Shown here piece by piece: positions 37,407-48,439 of a stretch of 64,000 bases of DNA. The first letter of the stretch is position 1, and each line of letters begins with the position of its first letter. Source of the DNA: Diphasiastrum complanatum. Lineage: Eukaryota; Streptophyta; Lycopodiopsida; Lycopodiales; Lycopodiaceae. The notes beneath the pieces are model-generated. The model made no database searches, was not told where the DNA came from, and saw only the letters and a program-made list of their open reading frames with translations. Location: NCBI GenBank assembly GCA_029204225.1, contig CM055093.1:46926854-46990853 (forward strand). Direction: 5' to 3'. Made by a program: the position numbers and the translations under genes.

Positions 37407-37689
37407 CTCAAGGAAAATGAACAAAATGGACCAATGGTATGATAGGGATTCAAATGGACCAATCATATTTTGGGCCCTTGGAGTACAGGCGAAAACTACA
37501 TCCAAATATTTCCACATTTCTGCTTTCGTGTGTTTTGGTGCAAAGTTATCAAGAATGATCTCTTCATCAAAGATTTCAAGAATGAAAGGCAATAACTACA
37601 TCCAAATATTTCCACATGCTAAAGATTCTCAAGTGGCTTATAGAGAGAGGACTTTTGTCCTAAGAATCATGCTTTTCGAGTGATGCCTT

Positions 37690-38210
37690 CTAATGAGCTT
37701 GTTTAGATATTATTTGAGACGTAAGTAGCTCTGACAACATCTCAACCCAACATTTGGAACCAATATTTGCAAGGTTGATTATACTACAAGCCATTTCAAC
37801 TAGGACTCTCTTTTTTCTTTTAGCATTGTTGTTTTGTTAAGGGAAATAGGGAGCGGTCAACCGGTGAACAATGTCATGTGCAAAGTAGAATATCATCATC
37901 TCATTGGAGATAAATCACCGCCATTGTCATGTCTTAGAGTCATTATGCGTTTCCCATTGCAAATTTTGGCCAATGTCTTGAAATGTAGAGAATTTTGGAG
38001 CACTTTCAACTTATGTGTGATGAAATATGTAGAGGTTTTCCAAGAATAAGTACCAATAATGGTTAGGAAGTGCAGGATCCATTATGAGGGATGGAGTGCT
38101 CAAAGGTTTGGATGTATTAGAGCCAATATATCATTAGCTTGAGAGAGGATTTGGGAAAGGCCAGATGGCATTTTGTTTTAAATGTTGTGAGGACAAAACT
38201 TCATCAATTG
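37690..38210 (-). pseudogene. Copia integrase core (remnant)
   Basis: Across stops the minus strand reads a YSWKTSTYF segment, TLRHDNGGDL (second catalytic Asp region, usually LRSDNGGEF), LTAPYFP and KRKKRVLVEMACSI, where the third catalytic Glu region (usually VAERKNRTLVEMARSM) has decayed to AKRKK. The order and spacing are those of the copia integrase. It is the 5' part of the element whose RNase H and LTR lie at 36560-37145. Confidence 0.65.
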
Positions 38211-41200
38211 TTCATCTCTTTGATCCAAAATTGTGACATGGGCACCTCGATGTCTTTTTAATTCCAATGGGGTCAAGTATGTGATGCCAAAAAAAGCATG
38301 TGGATCCACTGATAGGAAGGTGTGAGATTCTAGCTCTAGCAACCTCATCAACTTATATAGAGAACCCTCCTTTGTTAGTGATCCTAATCACAAACAGCAA
38401 GGTCTTGGTAAGGCTGGACACAAATTCACACTTTAGGAGTGCTTAGATTATGTCCATCAATTAGTTGGAGCCTCATTGTCCCATTTCCAACAACATCATG
38501 GCTAGTGTGATCTCCAACGTATGCTCTCACAAGATCATGAGGAACAAAGACGTGTATCAAAACTGCTTCTTTTCAACCTAAAATGGAATCTTAATAATTG
38601 AAATGATTGAGTTGCCTAGTATATTAAGCTTGTGATAGGTCATGCTTGATTTTCTCAACTTCTTTGGGCAATTATTTGAAAGCACCTTTCCTGTGGAAGT
38701 ATAGCACAAACTCTTATTGTCTACATTATCATCATTTAGAAGATCATGGGGCCAATGGTTTGATATATATAAATATATAAATAATATAGGACTCCTTTTT
38801 GAAGAGGGCGACATGTTTTGGCTCAACCTTGGTAAAAGATAAGCGGATGATATATTATAATGCACAAGTGTGGGCTATATCCCCTATTCATAGGTCACTT
38901 ATATCCGGATATCCAAGGTTAATATCTTGCCATTAAACTAGACCAACAAATTTGGGTTCAATCCACACGTGTCATCACTCATGCATACAAATTATTTATT
39001 ATATTGTCATGTCCCTGGTTAACTCAAATTAGCCATGTTGTACCATGGTTAGCATATTATTACATGGTTAAGACTCACATAGAACCAACATCAATAGCGA
39101 TTGCTAGGAGCGATATTCGCTAGCCAAATATTCATTACAAATGTTCTATGGGGCCTCCTACTTAGAGTAAGTGAGGAGGGAGGAATCCTATGAATTGGCA
39201 GTTAGCTAAAGTGAGCTAGTTGAGATATCACAATACACTGAGGTGTCACATGCTATTGTTGCCTTGCTTATTGGAGATCTCACAATACATTGAGTGATGT
39301 GGCTAGTGGAGTGCATGCATGATAGAGTATATCTATATCTCCCACACTCTAGCACACAACGACTAGTGTTGTCTTGTTGTTAGAGATCTTGCCTGGTGTG
39401 GAGCTTCTATTGTATTCGATTGCCAATTCCATAAGTTGGGGGAGGATCCGTAAGATCTTTTGTTTGGGGTTTGGATTGTTTTACTCATTGATCTTGGTGT
39501 AGCTTCATTGTAGCTATTCCTGGGTATCTTGGTGCTGCTTGATTGTAGCTATTCTGGTGTCTCAGACACACTGCTAACTTGGTCAACTCAAGCCACAAAG
39601 TATTTATCCCTCAACAACCATAGTAGGCTTTATTTAAAGGTGTAGAAATGGTGAGACGTTCCACTGACCTCCTTTCATGCAATAGCATCCTCTATTATAG
39701 TCACACTTAGATGTCACCGCATACACAATTATAGTCGATATGCAAGCTATAACATGGCTTGACTCTTAAGGACATGAAAGTATTTTAAAAAATCATTTTG
39801 AGATTGTCAAAGCGATGTCTTGATTATGTTGCTGAATTGCAATTAATATAGCTCCTTTCTAAGTATGTGCTTTGAAATTTCAGTAAGCCATTCAAAGAAA
39901 TGAAGGTTGTCAAAATTCGAAAAATTAAACTTGCAAAAATCTATTCACAAAATAGTAAGTCCCGAAGACCTTCATTGGCGAGTATGAAACTTTCCAAAAA
40001 CCAGCTTTTATTCAAAACTAGCTAGTATGGGCTTTGGCAAGAACTGTCCATGGTTGACAACCCCTCAAGTTCCTTCAGACCTTGGATTGATGTGGATAAG
40101 CAGACAAACCCTATGGAGGGGGAAATAGCCCCAGGGTCAATTGACCTTACAAGGCACTAGTTAGCCTTTCTTTTCAAGCTTGTGGTAGTCACTAATCCCC
40201 AAGTACCATAAATAGTGGCCCAACGATTAGCAACTACCCTCCTTACACCTAATCATGTTTCAATCCTTTGACTTCTAACTCCTAACCCTCCATTTATCTG
40301 GTTGAACAAATTCAAAAGCCTTGCTATGTGGCTATAGGATTGGTTGTATCATTAAGTGCACAAGAATTTGTTTAAGTGGCTTCCATATAAGTCATATTGC
40401 TCAGAGTGCTTATTGCTTTTGACATGTTTAAGCTTGAAATAAAATGTGATACTTGTGCATTGAATGTTGGCTAAAGTGTTTAGTTTTTACTTGTTAGAAC
40501 TCTACTAACCATACATATGTATAACTACTACACCTATATACTAAAGTAATATACATTGAGAGCCTTATATTGGTTCTTGATAGAGGAATAAACATTAGAT
40601 TGAGAATCGCCAAGACATAATTATCTTGGTTGAGGATGTGATTTAGTGTTTTAAATCATCCTAAAGGGAAGGATAGCTTCGTAACAGGTCCTAAACATAT
40701 TCCTACATGGAACAAACAACATATCATGTAAGGTTATTTTCTTTCGACTATCTGTCTAGTGGGTCTAATCTTAGAGGAATCCTTATGTTACTGGGCTAGG
40801 TCCTCCAGTGTGGTATTATCATTCGCATGATCGAAATAAGATCTTATCACTTCATAATTCCATTGATTTGAACTTGAAAATTGATGTGAGTTTACAATAA
40901 CATCAATAGGTTGATTGTAGTACTACAATACATGTAAAGTTGAGCCATAGATGTTGGTGTAGCTTCATTCGGTTGCATGTACATTTTGAACATTGTTTGA
41001 AATTCGGTTTTTTTTTAATGCATATATTATATATAGAATATATATTACAATTCATAAATCATAAATATATGTTTGATACAAATTTTTGCCATTAAAACCA
41101 AATTTGCAATACGCAATTATTTGGGCAATCTATTGATTTTTTTTATCATTAACAAAAGATGTCTATTTATGGAAAACGATGTAATTTCATTGGCTTTCCA

Positions 41201-42182
41201 ATTTTGTAAGGACTATCACTCATAAAAAGGTTATATGCCTTTATGAAAAACCATTAAGGATTTGATTATATCGGTCTTTGGGAACATAAGGAGGCTTCAT
41301 TGGCAATTTCAATGGCTTCTCAATTTTCAAAGGACTATCACTCATAATTAATGTCTTTATAAAAAGTCATCAAGAATTATATGATACTGATTTCTGGGAA
41401 AAGATGCTAGTTCCATTCCTATAATTTGTTGGCCATCCCAAACACCAATGAACTAAGGTTCTACATTCCATAGAAGAATTTGGACATATTTCTAGCATTA
41501 TGAGTCTCTATACTCTGATAGACTCCCAGTGCATAGTTCTTGGCAAAGTGCATCGTAACTGGAAAAAAATCACAATCAAATTGCTCTCGTCAAAATTTGC
41601 ATTTTGAACTCCATGTTGAAAACAAAATCTAGAACCTTATGCAATTATGATTGTCGAGCTATCAAGGCTGATGCTAGATTGACTCAAAGCATGGTTTGAG
41701 TTCACACCTTTTTTTGTTAATTAATGTTGATAGGTGCCAAGGTTTTTTACTGTCATATAACAAACTTCCTTATAGTTTCTTTTAATTGTATTATTCCCAA
41801 TATTGGGATTATGACAACACTAGATCATAAAAATTCTAGATAGTGTTGAAAATAATGCTATTGGAATTACATGGTTATAGAGTCTTCAAAGTAAGCTAAA
41901 GATGCACTATTGACTTGGCGACAAACCAAAATAGATTGTGTATTGTGAAATTTTTTGACATACTCTTTAGCTATGACACAAAAATATGGTCTATCTTTGC
42001 AATTGGAATATATCCGATTGTTTCTTGTAACGTTCAAGTTTTATTCACATGGCTTTTCAGGATATTAGGGTGGTTTTTATTGTGTAATCATTCATTAAAC
42101 CATACAAAAATTGTATGCATCTGATTTGCTTTAAGAAAAATCAAATATATACTACATCAACCAACAAAACATTCATCCTCAT

Positions 42183-42271
<89 letters not shown>

Positions 42272-43140
42272 AATCCTTTCATTTCCATTTCTCTCATGTA
42301 ATCTATGATTGCTTGTCTTTTCTTTTTAATAAGTTTGTCAAATTGTTTGGATTTTTTATATTTTGTTAATTTGGATAAAGCTTAGATTTATCTTGCATGC
42401 TCCATAGTGTGATTCACTTTTCACATTATAGAAGTCCATTGTGGGGCCTTGGCATTTTGAGACTTTCTTGTTTGCCATGATTCAACAAAAAGATAGGACA
42501 TGGTGTGCTACCTTTTTATGCCATTAGTTGAATGTTTATCATTTAGATTTGTCGTTTGGGACGTAATTAAAAATCCCACAATGGAATACCAAAGTAGTAA
42601 AAATTTTGAATTAAAATTATTTTTTAGCATTCAAAGATAGCATGTTGGCATGCGAAGGAATTCTATCACAAAAAAAAAATAATAATAATAAAAAAATTGG
42701 CAGAATCCTATAGCACGCCAAGGTGTTATCTTTGGAGGCTGCAAAATGATTTTCTTGTTTCATTTAGCATGCCGGCATGATATCTTTGAAGGTTGCAAAA
42801 CAAAAAATTCGAGCTGATTTACTTAGCACACCGGTGTGCTACGTTTGGAGGTTGCAAAAAATATTCTGGAATAATTTTTTACTCAAAATTTGGTTATCAA
42901 ATGTGTCAAAATACCTTTTGTATTTCATAATTGGAGATTTTCAACTTATTAAATAATGTATCCACAAAAATATGACATAATACTTTAAAAGTAGATATTG
43001 TTAATGACAATGATGGTTTGATACCTGAATTGTGTTGGATTTATCTCCTCTGCTTTTCTAAATCCCATGTTAATCTAGTTCCATTCATATCACTGCAAAT
43101 TTACATGCATTGTCGACAGTCTGCAAAAATAATCTATTAT
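38211..43140. other. Spacer; no supported genes
   Basis: AT-rich, stop-rich sequence. The first few hundred bases may be further decayed copia (protease/GAG-pre-integrase), but no motif is clear. A CT/CA microsatellite is at 42183-42270. Near 42630-42860 the phrase (C/A)GCA(T/C)(G/A)CC occurs in three loose repeats, each followed by a TTTGGAGG(T/C)TGCAAAA-like phrase. Confidence 0.4.
42183..42270. repeat. (CT)n followed by (CA)n microsatellite
   Basis: About 66 bp of CT with one TA interruption, then about 20 bp of CA. The Leu/Ser and Thr/His runs in the plus open frame here are repeat artefacts. Confidence 0.95.
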
Positions 43141-45019
43141 TGAAGACAAACACGAGAATGACACTCGGCTTATCGGAGTAGGTCGACGCATCGTGGAAGC
43201 CTAACTTGGCCGACTTATTAGGAAGTCCGACTTGTCAACTCTACCGACATATCAAGGAAACCCGACTTGTCGACTCATCGGCAAACTCGACATGGATGAA
43301 GAAACGTTTATGGTCAAAGACCAAAAGACACTATTCGATAATTCTTGGTTTCTGGATTCTGGAGCTACTCAACATATGACCAGTTATCGTGAGCATTTTC
43401 ACTCCTATACGCCTTATAGTACAAAGAAATATGTTCATCTTGGCGACGATAACACACACTATCGAAGGTGAATGCACTATAAGATTGATGTTCCAACATG
43501 ATTAATTCAAACTACTATCAAATGTTTTGTATGTATCTAAACTCTCTACAAATCTATTATTAGTAAGCAAAATCACTGATTTAGGTCATAGGGTGGAATT
43601 TGAATCTGATCGATGCCGAATTATCGATAGGACAAATAAGATTCTTGCACTCGGCAAGAGGCATGGATACTTATATAGATTGGCACATTGTTATTCTGAC
43701 ACTAGTCAAGCCTTGAAAGCCTCTGTTCTTGTCAATAAAGCATTACTATGGCCTTAAAAAGATTAGGACACTTAAATCACACATCTATGTCGAACATGTC
43801 TAAACAATCCCGAGCACTTGATCTTGACTATCCAACCAACAAAGTTGACCTCCATGTCTGTCATAGCTACATCCTTGGAAAATAGACTAGGATTCTTTCT
43901 AGATCGAGTCATAGGCATGCAACAAAAGATGTTTTAGACATTGTTCATTCAGATATATGTGGTCCAATGCAAACTCCGTCGTTGCTTGATACAAAGTATT
44001 TCATTACCTTCATTGACGATATTCTAGAAGAACAACTCTTTATTTCATTAAGCAGAAATCGGAGGCTTTCAAAATCTTTCGACAATTCAAAGAGCGTGCA
44101 GAAAATAAAACTGCTAAAAGAGTTAAAGCACTTAAGTCCAACAATGGGGGAGAATACATCTCTACCGAATTCAAGGAGTATTGCCTTAACAACGACATTG
44201 AGCAACAATACATTACCTCCTATTTGCCTCAGTCGAATGGACTTGTGGAGAGAAAAAAACAGAACCTTAGTCAAATCAGCCAAGTGTATGCTTGCTCATG
44301 CGACACTTCTGAAGTCCTTCTAGGCTGAAGCTATTTTCACTGCAGCTTATATTCAGAACAGATCTAAAGGTCTCTCAAACAAAACACCATATGAAGTTTG
44401 GATAGGTTCCAAACCATCATTATTGAACTTACGAGTTTTGGATGTATCGCCTATGCGCAAATACCGCAAGATCTCAGAAAGAAGCTTGACTTTCAAAGTA
44501 TCAAATCTATTTTCATCAGCTACACTACTTCAAATAAAGCCTATAAGTTGTGCAGGAGATGTAGACACTCGTAAATCCACTTCTAGATTTACATTCTTCC
44601 TCAATAATGGTCCTATTTCATGGAATAGTCACAAGCAAACTTCGATTGCTCTATCTTCTACTGAATCAGAGTATATCGCAGTCTCTCAAGCTACAAAGGA
44701 ATCAGTATGGTTGAATAACTTACTTTCAAATGTTAGTCTGAAACAATATGCTGTGATAGCTTTATTTTGTGATAATCAAAGTGCTATTGTCTTATCAGCC
44801 AATCCTAGATTTCATTCAACTAGGAGTAAGTACATTGAGATTAAGTATCACTATGCCAAAAACAAAGTTCTTGACAAATAGGTAAACTTACAGTACTGTC
44901 GAACGCGAGATATGACAGTGATATCTTCACTGAAGCATTAAGCTTGGATGCACACAGAAAGTTTTGTGCAGAACTAAGTTTAAAATTCAAAGCATTCATG
45001 GATTCAGATTAAGGGGGGG
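43141..45019 (+). pseudogene. Copia element lacking reverse transcriptase
   Basis: Plus-strand copia remains in order: protease with WFLDSGATQHMT (about 43350), KLSTNLLLVSKITDLGH, integrase start DIVHSDICGPMQTPSL (about 43940) and a decayed core. Then come FKxF/GENTS-type remains, KTPYEVW(I)GSKPS and the hinge to about 44540. There the frame jumps straight to RNase H: DVDTRKSTSRFTFFLNNG, SSTESEYIAVSQATKESVWL and SKYIEIKYHYAK. The whole reverse transcriptase (about 700-800 bp) is missing. Several stops and shifts are present. The polypurine tract AAGGGGGGG precedes the 3' LTR at 45020. No gag is recognisable upstream. Confidence 0.75.
44546..44881 (+). pseudogene. Copia RNase H of the 43-45 kb element
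   Basis: The best-preserved part of the element, open from within the frame 44423-44881. Motifs: DVDTRKSTSRFTFFLNN, ALSSTESEYIAVSQATKESVWL (catalytic Glu), FCDNQSAI (catalytic Asp) and RSKYIEIKYHYA. Its first catalytic Asp lies just before the deletion joint and is not visible. Confidence 0.75.
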
Positions 45020-45380
45020 TGTTGGATTATTCTACTCTTTGAGTGATGCATCCGAATAATCGATCTTTAATCTTCATCCTATTTATTATCCAGTTAGTTT
45101 TTACACAATCTGCAGAAATACTCGGAAATCGCTCAACAGGTGGGTCCGACATATCGGACATCATCCGACATATCGACGACGTCGACGACATGTCGAAGGA
45201 GTCGACCAATATTGATAGTCATAGTCATGCACTGGGAAAGAATGCTTATTCTACTGCACTCGATAGGTCACTCACAGTTTTTGACTTATCGAACCGCTCA
45301 TTTCACTTCCCTCTTTCCAACACTACATGCAATTTTAGAAGGTTTAATCAAGCTATAGTTTGCCAATTTTGACAATAATA
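45020..45380 (+). mobile_element. 3' LTR start of the 43-45 kb copia element
   Basis: TGTTGGATTATTC directly after the polypurine tract. The LTR contains a CpG-rich block at about 45145-45205 with repeated CGACATATCGG and TCGAC words. Its end is not identifiable because the 5' LTR is not recognised; the limit given is approximate. Confidence 0.45.
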
Positions 45381-46089
45381 ACACCTACGAACCATGTGTG
45401 GGATCCATTCCCATGGCCTAGCCACCCACCTTTTTTCCACTTGACCCCAAAAGGGCTAGTACTAGGGGACAAGGGTATGATGTCTATTTTGAGCTTATAT
45501 GTGGATGATGTTTTGGTCTCCATTTATTTATGGGACAAATGCACTCTTTTTGGTGCCTTTATTGAAGTAGCCCTCTGTGTGTGGCTTGCATCCTCCAACA
45601 ATTTGAAGTAAGATCTTAGGTGTATGTTAAATCTTCAAAATAGTTTAAATAGCTTACAAGGGGAAAGCACAATCACTTGTATAGATTGTATAATGGTCCA
45701 TTCAAGGTTGTAAGAGAGTTAAATCAAGCTGCTCATGAATGAGACCTCCTTTAATAGTCAACATGATTCATATCTACCATATCCTCTCAAATTCATCTTC
45801 CAATTGCAAAAAAACTACTTGAATTGACCATGTTACTAGACTTAAGAAGTGAAAACCCTCTTCCTTAACTTTGTCGAATAGTTTATATATTTTAGAAATC
45901 ATCTATTTTCTAGCAATTCCACTTGGATTCTCAAGAGGATTTAACCTACTTTGTCACCAACTTTCTCGCCCTCTTGAAACATCATCTACTCACACCTGTG
46001 AAGAACATGAAAAATCTAGCTTATTTGCAATTTCATGTACATATGTAACAAACTTGAGATCTCGTGAGATAGTGACATTTGTCACATAA
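45381..46089. other. Spacer between copia elements
   Basis: No supported gene. The open frame at 45360-45611 contains MSILSLYVDDVLVSIY, reminiscent of the copia reverse transcriptase YVDD box. It may be a displaced fragment of the lost domain, but nothing else around it fits. Confidence 0.35.
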
Positions 46090-46678
46090 TGTTAGGATTG
46101 AAATGCATCGATTTGGACCAATCACATTTAGAGGTTTAGATCACAAGTCCAATCACTTTAAGAGGTGCATTACATGTAGACCAATAATGTTAGAGATGCA
46201 CATCATGAGGCCTAATCAAATTGTGAGGTGAAAATCATGAGGTCCAATCATGATGAGAGGTACAAATCTAGGGGTCCAATCATGATGTAACTTAGACAAT
46301 CAATAGGATCCAATCAGTTTAGAGCATTTCCTCTTGCAAGACCTCGAGCTAGCTCTATTTGAAAGAGCTCTCCTTTGTACATACATTTTGGAATCATAGT
46401 AATTAAGTTTTGGTGAGAATTTCGCTTGCAACACTTAGTTTTTTCTCTATGCTCTCTCTCTACCGAGAGTGTGTGCTCCATTTTCTCTCTCTACCCAAGA
46501 GCAAGTTGTTATTGGACTTAGTTTTTCATCAAGAATCTTTTCATTATGTGTATGATGAAGTTATGGTGGGTGGATGCATGCTTGTCTATAATCAAGAGAT
46601 AGTTTCTTGGCAATCACACACTCCTTAGAAGATCAATCATGTGCTTTTTATTGTCCTCACACGTGTGAAATGTTGACA
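46090..46678 (+). mobile_element. 5' LTR of old copia element C
   Basis: About 589 bp, TGTTAGGATTG to ATGTTGACA, followed at once by a primer site. The U3 part carries evenly spaced CCAAT boxes (46118-46314). Near its end is CTCACACGTGTGAA, a palindrome also found in the LTRs of element B. The 5' limit is inferred from the TG start and is not confirmed by a second LTR. Confidence 0.6.
46118..46314 (+). promoter_or_regulatory. Array of seven CCAAT-like boxes at ~32 bp spacing
   Basis: CCAAT occurs at 46118, 46149, 46181, 46243, 46276 and 46310, with a CCTAAT variant at 46211. Steps are 31, 32, 30, 32, 33 and 34 bp. Several units share a flanking (G)GTCCAATCA(T/C) and AGAGGT, so they derive from a degenerate tandem repeat of ~32 bp. 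CCAAT is the binding core of NF-Y factors; use here as an LTR enhancer is inference. Confidence 0.65.
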
Positions 46679-46690
46679 TGGTATCAGAGC
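46679..46690 (+). promoter_or_regulatory. Primer-binding site of element C
   Basis: TGGTATCAGAGC, exact, directly after the LTR end. Confidence 0.85.
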
Positions 46691-47431
46691 TAGCCTAAGG
46701 ATGGATTGCATGCATCTTGCTTGATGAAAATTGCTTGAAAAAACAAGGTTTTGAGAGCTAGTTTGGACATAGTTTACAATCAAGTGGATGTTGAGATCAA
46801 AAGGGATCAAAATCAGGATGAACTGATCCAGCCTGAGTATTGTACGGCCTGTTGTGCTCAGACACATGTGAGATCACCTATCTTTGAATGGTTGGTGTTT
46901 CTCCAAGATAGATCCAAATCTAGTGCTTGAGAGCTTGTTGGAAAGCTAGTGAAGTCTAGTTTGTGATGCAATTGATTTCAAGTCAAATCTATGTGTCTTG
47001 AAAAATTTATATCCATTCAAAGGAAGGTGGGTAAGGCACCCAACTTGGTTTGACATGCCAAGAAAGCCTCACATCTAGCTTAGATCATCAGAAACTCATG
47101 ATTTGTCATTGCCAATCTTGTCTAGGATTGATCTAGATAAAATTTTGATGCCTTAGCCACATAGTTTCATACAAATCCATTGTGTTTGAGTAGTTTGTGG
47201 AGTCCTTGAGTGTTTTCCAAGTGTCTTGAAGCTCACAGAGGGAGTTGGCTCAAAATCTTGGTGTGCTTCATCCTCGGAGAGAAGCAAGATCTAGATTGAC
47301 ACATAGACGTTGCAAGATTTTGAACCAGACTTGGTTGGACACCATTATTAGATCCTTCTTTGAGAGAGTAGCAAAACTTGTATTTGTTTTGGATCCATTA
47401 CAAGTCAATTTCTCAAGTGATTAGGGCATCC

Positions 47432-47793
47432 ATGGGTTCCTTTCTCTTGGAGCAAGGCGAGAGATTGACCACCTCCAATTATTCTATTTGGAAAGTGAGG
47501 ATGGAGTCGATTTTGATCATCCAAGACATGACGGATATTGTAGTTGGACTTGAAGAGGAGCCACAAGTGCTTCAAGAAGTCCAAAGGTACAAGAAAAGGG
47601 CAAAAATGGCCCTACACTACATCAAGATGAATGTATCCAATGAAGTGTTGAGAGAGATTAGCTCTTGCACCTCAACCAAGGAGGCTTGGGACACCCTCAA
47701 AGCCATCTATGAGGCCAAGAATACATCTAGTCTATTGATCACTCTTAGGAATCAAATCTTCAAAGCTACCAAAAGAGTGATGAGAGTGCCTCA
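47432..47793 (+). pseudogene. Copia C gag, first part (interrupted by element B)
   Basis: From MGSFLLEQGERL the frame is collinear with gag of elements A and B (NYSIWKVRMESI, ALHYIKMNVSNEVLREI, AWDTLKAIYEAKN, LRNQIF), roughly 50-60% identical by eye, so it is a related but distinct copia family. I take ATG 47432, matching the start of B, over the upstream ATG 47378. A frameshift near 47770 precedes the insertion point of element B at 47794. Gag resumes at 53902. Confidence 0.8.
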
Positions 47794-48425
47794 TGTAAAA
47801 ATTACAGCAAATAAGGATCCTAAAACACTTGAAATGATGAGGAAAACAATAGATTATGATTTCATAAGATTAGCACAAGTTGAACCATCAAAATCCATAA
47901 AAAATCTATGCTTGAACCTCACTAAATGGCCCAAATCCTTGAAGAAGGCTTCACACGTGTGAAAGTACGGCCTCCCACAGTCTGAGTACTGTACACCAGA
48001 CCTACATTCAATCCTATAATCATTAGTAATCACAAGTACTCAAACAATTATGAACATAGAGAGCAATTGCACCATTATGAGAGAAAAAACATGAAATTGC
48101 TTGATTGATTTTGGTGAGATATCATCACCTATATATACATGATCTATCACGATTTTGGGCAGGTATGAGTAGCCCTAAACCTATCCCTAATGCTAATTTT
48201 GGTGGATCTTTCATCCCTACCAAGTTAGGGCTGGAATCTTGGAGATCCCTCAACAATGCAAAAATTACCAAAAATAGCTCCTATTTTTTCTCCCTTGTAT
48301 CTAAGCATAATTTGGACTCATTCCAAAGGTTCTAACACTTAGGTCTACTTGAGAGCATCCTTATGAATGGAATCCTATGCTATTTGGCACGTGACTAGTC
48401 AAGCTAGAATTCTGAATTTTTAACA
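47794..48425 (-). repeat. 3' LTR of element B (50 bp deletion)
   Basis: 632 bp. Relative to the 682 bp 5' LTR it lacks exactly 50 bp between GGCACGTG and ACTAGTCAAG (near 48393). As LTRs are identical at insertion, the deletion came later, or during replication of the 3' end. A TTCACACGTGTGAA palindrome lies at 47950-47963. Confidence 0.93.
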
Positions 48426-48439
48426 CTCCTCCTCACTAT

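Noticed and set aside
42115-42369. 84-codon frame with Leu-Ser and His-Thr runs
   Set aside because: Artefact of the CT/CA microsatellite.
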